Part shown: positions 1 through 9,374 of the stretch, in pieces
How positions within the stretch are numbered: the stretch's first letter is position 1
Layout: each line of letters starts with the position of its first letter
Assembly (NCBI RefSeq): GCF_009928445.1
Contig: NZ_JAABNO010000007.1
Location: 1-64,000, forward strand
Direction of reading: 5' to 3'
From: Clostridium sp. C8-1-8
Lineage (GTDB): Bacteria; Bacillota; Clostridia; Clostridiales; Clostridiaceae
DNA length: 64,000 bases
Made by a program: the position numbers and the translations under genes
The notes under the pieces: generated by a model
Database searches by the model: none
What the model saw: the letters and a program-made list of their open reading frames with translations, nothing else
Told to the model about the DNA's origin: nothing

Positions 1-111
1 CGCCTGCCAGAATTTCTTCACATACGTTCAGAAAAGGCAGATGCGCAAAAAAAATTCACTGAAGAAAATCGCTTCAGCGAATTTTTTATTATAGACGAAG
101 GAGAAAATTAG
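1..111 (+). CDS. 3' end of an unidentified protein (partial)
   Basis: An open frame enters from the left edge and stops with TAG at 109-111, giving 36 residues ending FIIDEGEN. The next gene starts only two bases later, so the two are probably co-transcribed. The fragment is charged, contains no motif I recognise, and the function of the protein cannot be judged from this piece. Confidence 0.6.
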   Translation, partial: RLPEFLHIRSEKADAQKKFTEENRFSEFFIIDEGEN

Positions 112-112
112 T

Positions 113-1225
113 TTGAAAAATAGAAGTGACTATTTGCTGATACTTAGAGTTTTGATTATAATTTACGCTACCTATAACTATATAGATGAAGGAAAGTCTT
201 CGTTTTATATAGTTGTGTTAATACTTCTTTATTGTATATCTAGCATAGTGTACTTTATGATTATTGATTATAAATATTCTCTTTGTATATCGATAATTTC
301 AATACTTATAATTTTGTATTCAGGTTACTATATAAATTATTCTTATATATTGCTAATACCTTGCTCTATATATGATATTGTGGACAGGTTAAAAGTAAAT
401 AAATTTATGTTTCCTGTAATATCAATACTGGCCATAGTAATTATCAATGTAAATAAAGCTATCAATCCTACTTATCTATTTATAATTTTTATTTTAGTTA
501 TATTTGATTCTATGTTTACGAATTACTTTTTTAGAGTAAAACAATTGATAGAAGAAAATGATATTCTTAGAGAAAAGAATAATAAGTATTCTAGAGAAAT
601 TGATGATTTGAAATCCCATGAAAAACAAGTTCAGTATACCACTCAGCTAGAAGAGAGAAACTCTCTGTCTCAGAAAATGCATGATAAAATAGGACATACT
701 ATAGCTGCTAGTTTAATGCAGTTAGAAGCAGCAAAGTATATAATGAAGGGTGACAGTGATAAAGCTACTGAGATGCTTAACAGCTCTATAAAAGTTTTAA
801 GAGAAGGTATGGATGATATAAGGATTACCTTAAGAAAAATTAAACCGGTCACTGAACAGTTAGGTATAAATAGAGTGAAAATGATTCTAGAGGAGTGTAC
901 AAAAGGAACAGAATTAAAGTATATGTTAGTATATACAGGAGATTTAGATAGAATAAGGTACAACCATTGGAGTATTATATTAGATAGTATTAAAGAGAGT
1001 CTTACTAATACAATTAAGTATTCTAATGCCTCTAGGATAGAGGTAAATATCGATGTATTAAATAAGGTTATAAGAGTATTTATAAAGGACAATGGAATAG
1101 GTATAGATAACATAAAAAAGGGTTTGGGGCTAATTGGGATCGAACAAAGGTGCATAGATTGTGGTGGAAATGCGCTTTTTGATGGTAGTGATGGCTTTGT
1201 AGTAACCTTATTATTACCAATATAA
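113..1225 (+). CDS. Sensor histidine kinase, NarX/DesK (HisKA_3) type
   Basis: A 370-residue membrane sensor kinase starting at TTG 113, placed 6-7 bases after an AGGAGA ribosome binding site. Residues ~8-140 are very hydrophobic and form about five membrane segments with almost no extracellular domain, as in intramembrane-sensing kinases. A short coiled coil leads to the HisKA_3 box with phospho-accepting H190 (MHDKIGHT). The C-terminal HATPase_c domain shows the N box (ESLTNTIKYSNA) and G boxes (DNGIGI, GLGLIGI). It is followed 12 bases later by its NarL-type regulator and then by an ABC exporter. By analogy with LnrJK-LnrLMN of Bacillus it may sense an amphipathic antibiotic; that role is inferred from layout only. 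Confidence 0.9.
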   Translation: MKNRSDYLLILRVLIIIYATYNYIDEGKSSFYIVVLILLYCISSIVYFMIIDYKYSLCISIISILIILYSGYYINYSYILLIPCSIYDIVDRLKVNKFMFPVISILAIVIINVNKAINPTYLFIIFILVIFDSMFTNYFFRVKQLIEENDILREKNNKYSREIDDLKSHEKQVQYTTQLEERNSLSQKMHDKIGHTIAASLMQLEAAKYIMKGDSDKATEMLNSSIKVLREGMDDIRITLRKIKPVTEQLGINRVKMILEECTKGTELKYMLVYTGDLDRIRYNHWSIILDSIKESLTNTIKYSNASRIEVNIDVLNKVIRVFIKDNGIGIDNIKKGLGLIGIEQRCIDCGGNALFDGSDGFVVTLLLPI

Positions 1226-1237
1226 AGGGGAAATATT

Positions 1238-1864
1238 ATGAGTATAAGACTTTTAATATGCGATGATGACGCATTAATAAGAGAGAGTTTAAGAATAATT
1301 TTATCAATGGACAAGGAAATAGAAGTTATTGATGTTGCTGAAAATGGTTTAAAAGCCTTAGATGTATGTATTAAAAATAAAATAGATATAGCATTGTTGG
1401 ATGTGAGAATGCCTGTTATGAATGGGGTAGAGGCAGCGAGAGAGATAATAAGTAAGACGTCGTCAAAGGTCATAATACTTACAACCTTTGATGAAGATGA
1501 ATATATAAAGGAAGCGTTAAGAAATGGTGCTAGCGGATATATACTAAAGAATAATCCTCCAGACAAGATAATTAATACTATAAAGTTAGTAGCAAGTGGG
1601 AATAGTGTAATGGAGGAAAGTGTATTTAATAAGTTTAAAGAAAATATGGTAAGTGACAGAGAACAAATCGATACTTCTATGTTTACTGAAAGAGAAATAG
1701 AAGTTATAAAAGCAATCTCTGAAGGTTTATCCAATAAAGAAATAGCCTCTAAGCTATTTATTTCAGAAGGAACTGTAAAAAATTATATAACTAATATATT
1801 AAATAAGACTGGACTAAGCCATAGGACGCAAATTGCTATCTATTATATAAAAGGATATAAGTAA
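1238..1864 (+). CDS. NarL/LuxR-family response regulator
   Basis: A 208-residue response regulator. The receiver domain (residues 1-120) has the acidic pocket D9-D11, the phospho-acceptor D55 (ALLDVRMP) and the conserved T/K positions (TTFD, LKNN). The C-terminal LuxR-type helix-turn-helix (residues ~140-205) shows the usual FTEREIEVIKAISEGLSNKEIA and GTVKNYI patterns. The ATG follows AAAGGGG by a normal spacing. It is the evident partner of the kinase just upstream and probably activates the ABC exporter operon downstream. A hairpin follows the gene, so the exporter likely has its own promoter. Confidence 0.93.
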   Translation: MSIRLLICDDDALIRESLRIILSMDKEIEVIDVAENGLKALDVCIKNKIDIALLDVRMPVMNGVEAAREIISKTSSKVIILTTFDEDEYIKEALRNGASGYILKNNPPDKIINTIKLVASGNSVMEESVFNKFKENMVSDREQIDTSMFTEREIEVIKAISEGLSNKEIASKLFISEGTVKNYITNILNKTGLSHRTQIAIYYIKGYK

Positions 1865-1911
1865 TGTAAAATTAATCCTATAAATATGACAAAAGTCACA
1901 TGAAGTTATGA

Positions 1912-1946
1912 CCTTCTCTACTGATGCGGTAGAGGAGTTTTTTTTA
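1912..1946 (+). terminator. Rho-independent terminator after the two-component genes
   Basis: The arms CTCTAC and GTAGAG enclose TGATGCG and are followed by GAG and a run of eight T. It separates the regulator gene from the ABC operon. Confidence 0.8.
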
Positions 1947-2024
1947 TAATATAAATATGGAAAGCAAGTTGAGAGATCGTTAAGCGATATTAAATAAATT
2001 ATTGTTTCGAAGGGAGTTTTTATA

Positions 2025-2960
2025 ATGAATATATTAAATATCAAAAACATAACAAAGAGATTTGGAGACTATGTAGCTGTAGATAATCTTTCACTAGATG
2101 TTAGAGAAGGTGAAATTTTTGGACTACTTGGGCCTAATGGTGCAGGCAAAAGTACTACAATAAATATGATTACTGGATTACTAAAACCAACAAGAGGAGA
2201 TATACAGATATTTGGCAAGGATTTCAAAAGTAATGAAAACTCAATAAAAGGCCAAATTGGATTAGTACCTCAAAGTCTTGCTATATACAACGCTTTGAGT
2301 GCAGAGGATAATGTAAGTTTTTTCGCAGGGTTATATGGATTGAAGGGAAAAGCATTAAAGGCTGCTGTAGAAGAAGCTTTAGAGTTTACAGGACTTTTGG
2401 AGCATAGGAAAACCCAAGCTAAAAAATTCTCTGGTGGTATGGCAAGAAGACTTAACATAGCTTGTGCCATAGCTCATAAGCCAAAACTAATAATAATGGA
2501 TGAACCAACAGTAGGGATAGATCCTCAATCTAGGAATCACATATTAAGGTCTGTTAAGGAGCTTAATAAGCAGGGATGTACTATCATATATACTTCTCAC
2601 TATATGGAAGAAGTTGAGGAGCTTTGTTCAAGAATAGTGATAGTGGATCATGGAAAAGTCATTGCAGAGGGAACAAAGGAATCACTTATAGCTATAGTAT
2701 CAGATACTCAAAGTCTTGATATTCAAGTAGAAGGCTTAGAAAAGTTGGTTGAGGAAGAGCTAAGAGAAATACCAGGAGTTAAGGGCTTTGAAATAAACGA
2801 TCAAAAGATAACAGTGAATTCTTTAAGAGAAATAAATAATTTGGATAAAATAATCAGTTATTTTAGTAATAAAGATATGGCAATTAGAAATATTGAATAT
2901 AAGAAGATAAATCTAGAAACTGTGTTTTTAAGTCTTACAGGAAGAAAGCTTAGAGATTAG
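2025..2960 (+). CDS. ABC exporter ATP-binding protein (ABC-2 type, LnrL-like)
   Basis: A 311-residue ATPase with Walker A GPNGAGKST (residues ~37-45), Q-loop near LVPQS, signature FSGGMARRL, Walker B LIIMDEPTVGID and the H-loop in YTSHYMEE. The ~80-residue C-terminal extension after the nucleotide-binding domain is typical of ATPases serving drug or peptide ABC-2 exporters. The start ATG has the RBS AAGGGAG 8 bases upstream. It is followed 11 bases later by two related ABC-2 permeases, so the complex is an ATPase working with a heterodimeric permease. The neighbouring two-component system suggests induction by a toxic compound. Confidence 0.93.
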   Translation: MNILNIKNITKRFGDYVAVDNLSLDVREGEIFGLLGPNGAGKSTTINMITGLLKPTRGDIQIFGKDFKSNENSIKGQIGLVPQSLAIYNALSAEDNVSFFAGLYGLKGKALKAAVEEALEFTGLLEHRKTQAKKFSGGMARRLNIACAIAHKPKLIIMDEPTVGIDPQSRNHILRSVKELNKQGCTIIYTSHYMEEVEELCSRIVIVDHGKVIAEGTKESLIAIVSDTQSLDIQVEGLEKLVEEELREIPGVKGFEINDQKITVNSLREINNLDKIISYFSNKDMAIRNIEYKKINLETVFLSLTGRKLRD

Positions 2961-2971
2961 GGGGGAGTTTT

Positions 2972-4090
2972 GTGAGAATTATAAATCATATAAAATACAC
3001 CATATTAAATTCAATTAAAGAGAGATCAGGCGTAATATCAATGGTCGTATTTCCAATAATCTTCATGCTTATATTAGGAAGTGCTCTCGCTAATACCTTT
3101 GATAATAATGTTGATCTAGATAAGTTAAATATAGTTTATGTAGATAATGGATCTAAGAATACAAAGGATATATTTGATCAATTTAAGTCTGAACAAAAGG
3201 ATGGTAAGGTAACATTTAAAAAGGCAGATAGCATAGATGAAGGTAAGGAAATAGTAAGGAAAGATTCTGACAACATCTTAATAGAACTTCAAAGTGACAA
3301 TATACAAGTGTACAAGAATGAGAAAGATAATATATCGGTAAATATAGTTATGGGGGGATTGCAAGGAATTGCTGAGAGATATGGTATTTATGGAGCTATA
3401 GTAAAGTTTGCTCCTAATGCTATTAAGAGCATAGACAATGATTTTTCTAAAAGCTATACAAAGATAAGTAAAGTAGAGATAGGAAGACAAACAACCTCTT
3501 TTGATTATTATGGAATAGTTGAAATAACTATGATGACCTTGTATGGTTCTATGTTTGGTTTTTACATGGTGGTTATGGGAAGAGATATGAAAATAGAAGG
3601 AAGAACTATAGTTTCAGGTATGTCAAGAGTAGAGTATGTTTTTACAAAGATAATAGCGACCTTTATAATAACCTTTGTTACATTAATACCAGCATTTTTA
3701 TTTGCGACCTTTGTACTTAAGGTTTACTGGGGAGATCATCTTATGAGCATTATAGCCATAATGCTAGCTTTAGATCTTTTCGCATCTTCCTTAGGAGTAT
3801 GTTTAGGCTTTATGTTTAAAGAAGAAAAGACAGGACAAATGATTTTAAATGTTGTATTAATTCCAGCTATGACCTTCTTAGGTGGTGGATATATGTATAT
3901 AGGAGAACATGTAAATGCTGCTTTAGACCTAGCTACTAAGATATCTCCAGTAAGATGGGTAAATAGAACTATAATAAATATAGCCTTTAACAATGATTTT
4001 TCTAAGTTCAATACAACACTAATCATATGTTTATCTTTATCAATTATTTTGATGATTGTACCGTTTGTTATAAGAAGGGAGGAAGCTTAA
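2972..4090 (+). CDS. ABC-2 type permease (LnrM/LnrN-like), first subunit
   Basis: A 372-residue membrane protein starting at GTG 2972 after GGGGGAG. It has an N-terminal membrane segment (residues ~20-42), a large extracytoplasmic region (~45-180) and five or six C-terminal membrane segments. This is the ABC2_membrane_3/YhgE-like plan. It lies between the ATPase and a second permease of the same plan, with a one-base gap to the latter. Substrate is unknown; antibiotic or lipid-active peptide export is inferred from the two-component neighbours. Confidence 0.88.
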   Translation: MRIINHIKYTILNSIKERSGVISMVVFPIIFMLILGSALANTFDNNVDLDKLNIVYVDNGSKNTKDIFDQFKSEQKDGKVTFKKADSIDEGKEIVRKDSDNILIELQSDNIQVYKNEKDNISVNIVMGGLQGIAERYGIYGAIVKFAPNAIKSIDNDFSKSYTKISKVEIGRQTTSFDYYGIVEITMMTLYGSMFGFYMVVMGRDMKIEGRTIVSGMSRVEYVFTKIIATFIITFVTLIPAFLFATFVLKVYWGDHLMSIIAIMLALDLFASSLGVCLGFMFKEEKTGQMILNVVLIPAMTFLGGGYMYIGEHVNAALDLATKISPVRWVNRTIINIAFNNDFSKFNTTLIICLSLSIILMIVPFVIRREEA

Positions 4091-4091
4091 A

Positions 4092-5237
4092 ATGAACGAA
4101 ATTATGGTTTTAGTAAAGAAAAATTTGAAGCTAATCTTTGATTCGCCAAAATCTTTAATACAACTTTTAGTTCCAGCTTTAATAATATTGATATTCATGA
4201 AGCTTTATAGTGTATCAGGAGGTATATTAAGAGTAGGAATTATAGATAATGACAATACAAAGGTATCAAAACAAGTGATTGAAAATGTTAAAAACATGAC
4301 TCAGGTAGATATAGTAACTGTTAAAGATGCTGCTGATATAAAGGAAAAACTTAGTCAAAATGATATATTTGTAGCTATATCCATTCCAAAAGACTTTGAA
4401 GAGGACATTGTAGGTGGAAACTCTACAGGGGCTACAGTATACTCAGCAAAAGCTAATAGCTTATCTAATAATATAAAAGGTGTATTAGACTTTCAGACGA
4501 AAAACTTATATGACCTAGCAAAAGCTTCCTCAGGAGATAAGAATAAGTTTTATAGTATGTTAAGTGAAGCAAAAAACGGAGCTGTAAAGCTTGAGAAAAC
4601 ACCACTAAAGGATATAGGCTCTGGTTTATCAGTAACTGAAGCAAGTATAGGATTCATGATATATTATATGATGGTAAGGTCAATAACAATATCTGGGTTA
4701 ATATTAAAAGAAAAAAGAGAAAACACTTATTCAAGGATATTTACTGCTCCAATTTCTTCGATAAAGTACACTTTTGCCAGTATATTATCAAATATGATCT
4801 TCTTAGCTATTCAGGTAATTGTAATATTAGTTTGCCTCAAGTATGTATTTAATATAGAGACTGGCGTTGACCTTATATCAATGTTCTTGCTGCTACTTAT
4901 GATAAGCGTAGTAACAGTTGCCTTTGGAATGTTATGTGTAGCATTGTTTAATGATTCTCAAAGCTATGGTACATTTTCAAATTTAATAATCACAGCTACT
5001 GCTATGTTCTCAGGATGCTTCGTTCCAGCAAAACTTTTACCAGATACAGTTCAGAAAGTATCATTCTTTACTCCCCAGAGATGGGTTATTGATGGGATAC
5101 AAAAGCTTCAAAATGGTAATAACCTTGGGGATATAAAAATGAATTTTATAGTGTTGTTCTTATTTACAGTTGCATTTTTAGTGGTAGCAGCTTATAGAAT
5201 GAAAAATTCTCAAAAAGCTATGACTGCAGTAGGTTAA
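4092..5237 (+). CDS. ABC-2 type permease (LnrM/LnrN-like), second subunit
   Basis: A 381-residue membrane protein with the same architecture as the preceding gene: N-terminal membrane helix, extracytoplasmic domain (residues ~45-190) and a C-terminal bundle of membrane helices with the conserved region MFSGCFVPAKLLPD and TPQRWVIDGI. It begins one base after the stop of the previous permease and ends the operon; a strong terminator follows. The pair probably forms the heterodimeric channel driven by the upstream ATPase. Confidence 0.88.
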   Translation: MNEIMVLVKKNLKLIFDSPKSLIQLLVPALIILIFMKLYSVSGGILRVGIIDNDNTKVSKQVIENVKNMTQVDIVTVKDAADIKEKLSQNDIFVAISIPKDFEEDIVGGNSTGATVYSAKANSLSNNIKGVLDFQTKNLYDLAKASSGDKNKFYSMLSEAKNGAVKLEKTPLKDIGSGLSVTEASIGFMIYYMMVRSITISGLILKEKRENTYSRIFTAPISSIKYTFASILSNMIFLAIQVIVILVCLKYVFNIETGVDLISMFLLLLMISVVTVAFGMLCVALFNDSQSYGTFSNLIITATAMFSGCFVPAKLLPDTVQKVSFFTPQRWVIDGIQKLQNGNNLGDIKMNFIVLFLFTVAFLVVAAYRMKNSQKAMTAVG

Positions 5238-5292
5238 ATAGAAAATATAGGATAGTTAAAAAAACAATAAAAAATATAGCAAGATGAGAATA

Positions 5293-5332
5293 AAAAGTCG
5301 ACTTACAGTTCTGTGTAAGTTGACTTTTTTGT
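5293..5332 (+). terminator. Rho-independent terminator after the ABC operon
   Basis: A near-perfect hairpin: the arms AAGTCGACTTACA and TGTAAGTTGACTT (one G-T pair) are separated by a short loop and followed by TTTTTT. Confidence 0.88.
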
Positions 5333-5381
5333 CAAAAAGTGTTTATATATAATTATAGATGTTTTAGGTGCATGCAGTTGT

Positions 5382-5393
5382 GCAATCGATTGC
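5382..5393. promoter_or_regulatory. Palindrome GCAATCGATTGC upstream of a chemotaxis receptor
   Basis: A perfect 12-bp palindrome 24 bases before the ATG at 5418 and just in front of its ribosome binding site (GAGGAGGAG). The position suits an operator or a 5' leader structure, but no regulator can be named. Confidence 0.3.
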
Positions 5394-5417
5394 TCAAGAG
5401 ATGAGGAGGAGAGTTTT

Positions 5418-7583
5418 ATGTTCAAAACAAGGCTTGTTAAGGCTAAGAAAAAAGATAAGAAGTTAAAGTCAGGCGTTGAATCTAAACGTTTAAATTGGGT
5501 GTTTTCATCTAAAAGTGGTAAAAGGAAAATAAATAAGGATTTTGTTAATGATGTATTGAGCACTAAGAGTTTGTTAGGACGATTGGTTATCGCCTTTGTT
5601 GCTTTAGTACTGATTGTTATGGTGATAACTACCTCATTCAATCTTGTTGTTATGACAAGTAATATGACCAAAGAATTTAAGACATCTACAGATCATATCC
5701 TAAATCAGAACAAGCATTATGTACGATTAATTAATGATTTTTCAGAACAAATTTCTTATCAAATCTTGTCTGATACACAGATAAAAGATGGTATGGCTTT
5801 TTCAAGTACTGAAAGAGATCAAGTTATAAGTAAAGCAACAGATGCTAAGACTAACCTACAAAAGATTATAGGACTGAACAACAGTGAGGTGTTGGATAGC
5901 ATTTATCTATATAAAGATAACGATGGTTTATCAATAAATACAAAAACAGATGTTTTCGCTGATGCTTCTCAGAAGATTGGTGATGAAGCTAAGAAAACAG
6001 ATTGGTATAAGACTGCAATGGAACAACCAGGAAAGGCCTTTTGGGCAGTAACAGATACAGATGGAACAAAAAAATTAAGCTTTATAAAATCAGTTGGCAA
6101 TGGGGTTTCTAGTAAGGAACTTGGAGTCCTTCAGATAAATGTAGCAGATAGTATATTTAAAAAAGCTATGGAAGATATAAATATAGGGGACAATGGTAAG
6201 GTAATAATCGTTGATGATAAGGGACAAGTTATTGGGGGAAATACAGAAGTAACCGTTGGGGAAAAGTATAGTGCGGATTTCTACTCATCAATTAAAGGTA
6301 AGGAAGAAGGTGCCTTTAGTGGAAAGGTTGATGGCAAATCTTATTACATAATGTATTCTACTTTATCAGAAACAGGGTGGAAGTACATAGCACTTATACC
6401 TTCTAGTGAACTTTACGGCAGTGCATTACATGTAGGAAAGTATTCACTAATAATATTGATTATTAGTTTAATATTGGCAGCAGCGGCTTCTATTCCTATA
6501 TCAATGCAGATTACAGTGCCAATTAAGAACTTTATTGGATTAATAACAAAGGTTTCAAACTGTGACTTTACAGTTTTATCTGATAAAACTTATAAGATAA
6601 AAGAGTTAAATGAGTTATCTGTTAACTTTAATAATATGGTTGCTAGACTAAAGGGAGCTCTTACAAACACAGCTATATTAGCTGATGAAACTGCAGCTAT
6701 ATCTTCAGACTTACTTAAGGTTTCAAATAATATTAATGAAAAATCAGAGGATATAGTGAGAAATATACAAGAAATATCCATGGGGTCTTCGAAACAGGCT
6801 GAGGATACTATGAACTGTGCTTCAATTAATAACGAACTAGATGATCAAATCACAGGTACTACTAACACCTTAGGTCAGTTAGAGGGAGCAAAGGAGCATG
6901 CGGTTAGTGCTATAAGAAATAGCAAAAAAGATATAAATGAGCTTCATGAAACCTCAATAGAGAACTCAAAGGCTATGAGTGATGTAGCTTCTACAATTAA
7001 CAAACTAACTAGTAGTACTCAATTAATATTAAAGATTTTAAATGAAATAAATAGTATAACTAATCAAACAAATCTTCTTTCATTAAATGCTTCTATAGAG
7101 GCAGCCAGAGCTGGAGAAGCTGGAAAGGGCTTCTCAGTAGTTGCAAATGAGATAAGAAAGTTAGCTGAACAATCTCAAAAAGCATCATTAGAGATAAAGG
7201 GGATAATCGAAGATGTAAACTCGGCAATAAATGACTCTATGCTTATTGCTGAAAATGCTAAAGAGGCCTTTGTAAAAGAACAATTCCAAGTTAAATCAGC
7301 TATAGATTCATTTTCTCAACTAGGAGAGACCTTTGAAGAAGTATCAGCTGCTATAGAAAAGTCAATGGTTTCGGTAAGAAGCATTGATGAAGCTAAGAAT
7401 AACTTAAATATTGCAATAGGAAACATTGCTGCTATATCTCAACAAAATACTGCGGCTACTGAGGAAGTTACAGCTGTTATAGAAGATGAAGCTATTGACA
7501 ATAAGAGAATAAACGAGTTAGCTCTAGATTTAAATGGACAAGCTGAAAGCTTAAAGGAAGTTATTGAAAAGTTTAAGCTGTAG
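5418..7583 (+). CDS. Methyl-accepting chemotaxis protein with dCache-type sensor domain
   Basis: A 721-residue chemoreceptor. An unusually long basic cytoplasmic N-terminus (~55 residues, Lys/Arg-rich) precedes TM1 (~56-80). A large extracytoplasmic sensor of dCache type (~85-335, with a [14 protein letters not shown] stretch and a second lobe around DDKGQVIGG) leads to TM2 (~340-362), HAMP (~362-415) and the signalling domain. The hairpin tip is visible as [34 protein letters not shown] in two adjoining parts near residues 553-587. The ligand cannot be inferred. The gene stands alone between two terminators. Confidence 0.93.
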   Translation: MFKTRLVKAKKKDKKLKSGVESKRLNWVFSSKSGKRKINKDFVNDVLSTKSLLGRLVIAFVALVLIVMVITTSFNLVVMTSNMTKEFKTSTDHILNQNKHYVRLINDFSEQISYQILSDTQIKDGMAFSSTERDQVISKATDAKTNLQKIIGLNNSEVLDSIYLYKDNDGLSINTKTDVFADASQKIGDEAKKTDWYKTAMEQPGKAFWAVTDTDGTKKLSFIKSVGNGVSSKELGVLQINVADSIFKKAMEDINIGDNGKVIIVDDKGQVIGGNTEVTVGEKYSADFYSSIKGKEEGAFSGKVDGKSYYIMYSTLSETGWKYIALIPSSELYGSALHVGKYSLIILIISLILAAAASIPISMQITVPIKNFIGLITKVSNCDFTVLSDKTYKIKELNELSVNFNNMVARLKGALTNTAILADETAAISSDLLKVSNNINEKSEDIVRNIQEISMGSSKQAEDTMNCASINNELDDQITGTTNTLGQLEGAKEHAVSAIRNSKKDINELHETSIENSKAMSDVASTINKLTSSTQLILKILNEINSITNQTNLLSLNASIEAARAGEAGKGFSVVANEIRKLAEQSQKASLEIKGIIEDVNSAINDSMLIAENAKEAFVKEQFQVKSAIDSFSQLGETFEEVSAAIEKSMVSVRSIDEAKNNLNIAIGNIAAISQQNTAATEEVTAVIEDEAIDNKRINELALDLNGQAESLKEVIEKFKL

Positions 7584-7736
7584 AGAGAAACTGGATTTAG
7601 CTATAATAACCTAATATAGTGATTTAAAATATATATTCAGTTTAAGAATTTTTAATATGATGGTATGTTCAACAGATTACTTTAATAGATCGTAATATAA
7701 CATTTTTATAATGTGAATAGATAAGCATGGATATAA

Positions 7737-7783
7737 GACAGTTGTTAACAACTTTAGTTGCTAACAACTGTCTAGTTATTTTT
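7737..7783 (+). terminator. Strong hairpin terminator after the chemoreceptor
   Basis: A perfect 11-bp inverted repeat (GACAGTTGTTA and TAACAACTGTC) with a 14-base loop is followed by a T-rich tract. Confidence 0.85.
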
Positions 7784-8156
7784 GCAGAATATATAAATTA
7801 AATTATTTAAATACAGAGCATAACATATATGAAACCACAACGGCAAATATCTATTAGTGAGAAATGTTTGAATTATTGTTATATATTACAAAACAATAGG
7901 CTGAATTAGACAATAAATTGGAATTTTTACAAGAAAAATATTTTAATAATTACAATAAATTGATTTTAATGTACAATAATTATCAAATACAGTTACATAA
8001 ATGATTTATGCTTAACTTATAGTGACTTGAAAATGTTTATGTTAACGTGAAACGAGGTGATAATATATAATTGAATGTTAATTAATATGGGTGACTGAAA
8101 TGACTTACTAGTTAGAATTGTTAATAAATATAAAAGATATAGGAGAGTGTCATAGT
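7784..8156. other. AT-rich intergenic region ahead of the pectate lyase gene
   Basis: About 370 bases without a convincing gene. It holds the promoter and leader of the lyase gene. A weak catabolite-responsive-element-like stretch is present near 8030-8043, but it deviates at several conserved bases, so no regulatory call is made. Confidence 0.4.
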
Positions 8157-9221
8157 ATGAAAAAAATCTTAAGTATATTTTCAACGTTAATGCTTTCAGT
8201 TTTATTTTTAGCCGTAAGTGGATTTACAACTGTACGTGCAGCATCCACAGCCTTATATATTTCACCTAATGGAAACGATAACAACGATGGGCTAAGTGCT
8301 GCTAAGCCACTAAAGACTTTTGAAAAAGCTGTATCAAAAGCTACAGCTGGAACCACTATATATGTATCTAGTGGAACCTATAAATTAAATGTTAATATGT
8401 CAGGAACTATTAACTTAGCTAAGAGTGGAGCCAATGGAAGTCCTATAACCATAGCCGCTTCAAACTCAAGTAATAAACCAGTTTTAGATTTTACTGGTCA
8501 GTCAAAGAGTGGTAACGATAATTCTTTAGGATTTAAGGTTACTGGTAGTTACTGGACTTTAAGAAATATAAAGATATACAATGCAGGAGATAATGGAGTA
8601 AAGATTACAGGTTCGGCAGCTGGCTACAATACCTTTGATTACTGCGAATTTGACAGCAATGGAGATAGCGGACTTCAAATAACTAATGGAGCACACCATA
8701 CAACAGTTTCAAACTGTTTCTCCCATGATAACTATGATCAAGCAGCAGCAGGCGGAAATGCAGATGGGTATGCATGTAAGGATTTACCTGGAGTAGGTAA
8801 CAAGTTTATAAACTGTACAGCTCAAGATAACTCTGATGATGGATGGGATTTTTTCAACAATATGAATGCAGTAGAATTGCAAGGATGTACTGCTACACAC
8901 AATGGATACCATAAAGGTTCTCCAGCAGGAAATGGAGAAGGGTTTAAGCTTGGCGGAACAAGAGATGCACGTTCTACAGGAGCTCATAAATTAACTAATT
9001 GTACTGCCAACAACAACAGAGCTAGTGGATATGCACAAAATCATGGTGGTGGAGCTTTTGTTATTACAAAATGCACTGCTACAGGCAATTTGAAAAATAA
9101 TTATAATTTCCCTGAACAACCTATCAGCGGAAAGATAACTTTTACTGACTGTTATTCTTATAATGGAACTGTTAGCATAGTTTCAGGTTCATCTGTTATA
9201 ACAGGCGGAAATATAAAGTAG
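8157..9221 (+). CDS. Secreted pectate lyase, family PL9-like
   Basis: A 354-residue secreted polysaccharide lyase from ATG 8157, chosen because it follows AGGAGAG and begins a clean signal peptide (MKKILSIFSTLMLSVLFLAV, cleavage near VRAAS). A DUF1565-like N-terminus (YISPNGNDNNDGLSAAKPLKT) leads into a right-handed parallel beta-helix. The repeated coil motifs NADGYACKDLPGVGNKF, DNSDDGWDFF and GNGEGFKLGG match PL9 lyases, where an Asp cluster binds calcium and a Lys acts as base in cutting polygalacturonate by beta-elimination. It is about the size of a minimal PL9 catalytic module with no added binding domain. It stands alone. Confidence 0.85.
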   Translation: MKKILSIFSTLMLSVLFLAVSGFTTVRAASTALYISPNGNDNNDGLSAAKPLKTFEKAVSKATAGTTIYVSSGTYKLNVNMSGTINLAKSGANGSPITIAASNSSNKPVLDFTGQSKSGNDNSLGFKVTGSYWTLRNIKIYNAGDNGVKITGSAAGYNTFDYCEFDSNGDSGLQITNGAHHTTVSNCFSHDNYDQAAAGGNADGYACKDLPGVGNKFINCTAQDNSDDGWDFFNNMNAVELQGCTATHNGYHKGSPAGNGEGFKLGGTRDARSTGAHKLTNCTANNNRASGYAQNHGGGAFVITKCTATGNLKNNYNFPEQPISGKITFTDCYSYNGTVSIVSGSSVITGGNIK

Positions 9222-9304
9222 ATTAATAAAGAAGGTTAATGCAAGTATAGATAATAGGCATGCCTTCTAAGAAATTTTAGCTATTCCCACCCTTGATATA
9301 ATAA

Positions 9305-9344
9305 AGGGGCCGTCAGCTTAACTAAATGTTAATCTGGCAGCCCT
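9305..9344. terminator. Bidirectional terminator between convergent genes
   Basis: An imperfect long hairpin (GGGCCGTCAGCTTAAC against GTTAATCTGGCAGCCC) lies between the lyase and the oppositely oriented hydE gene and can serve both. Confidence 0.65.
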
Positions 9345-9374
9345 AAAAATATACTTTTAAATATTAAGATTAGA

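Noticed and set aside
670..1734. A 354-codon minus-strand frame opposite the kinase and regulator
   Set aside because: It lies entirely opposite two well-supported genes, has low-complexity Ser/Leu/Ile composition and no ribosome binding site; it is a coding shadow.
5360..5417. A possible c-di-GMP or other riboswitch before the first chemoreceptor
   Set aside because: The characteristic conserved blocks of c-di-GMP-I/II aptamers are absent; only a short palindrome is present.
8030..8043. A catabolite-responsive-element-like sequence upstream of the pectate lyase
   Set aside because: It deviates from the consensus at several conserved bases, including the central C of CG, so it is not reported as a site.
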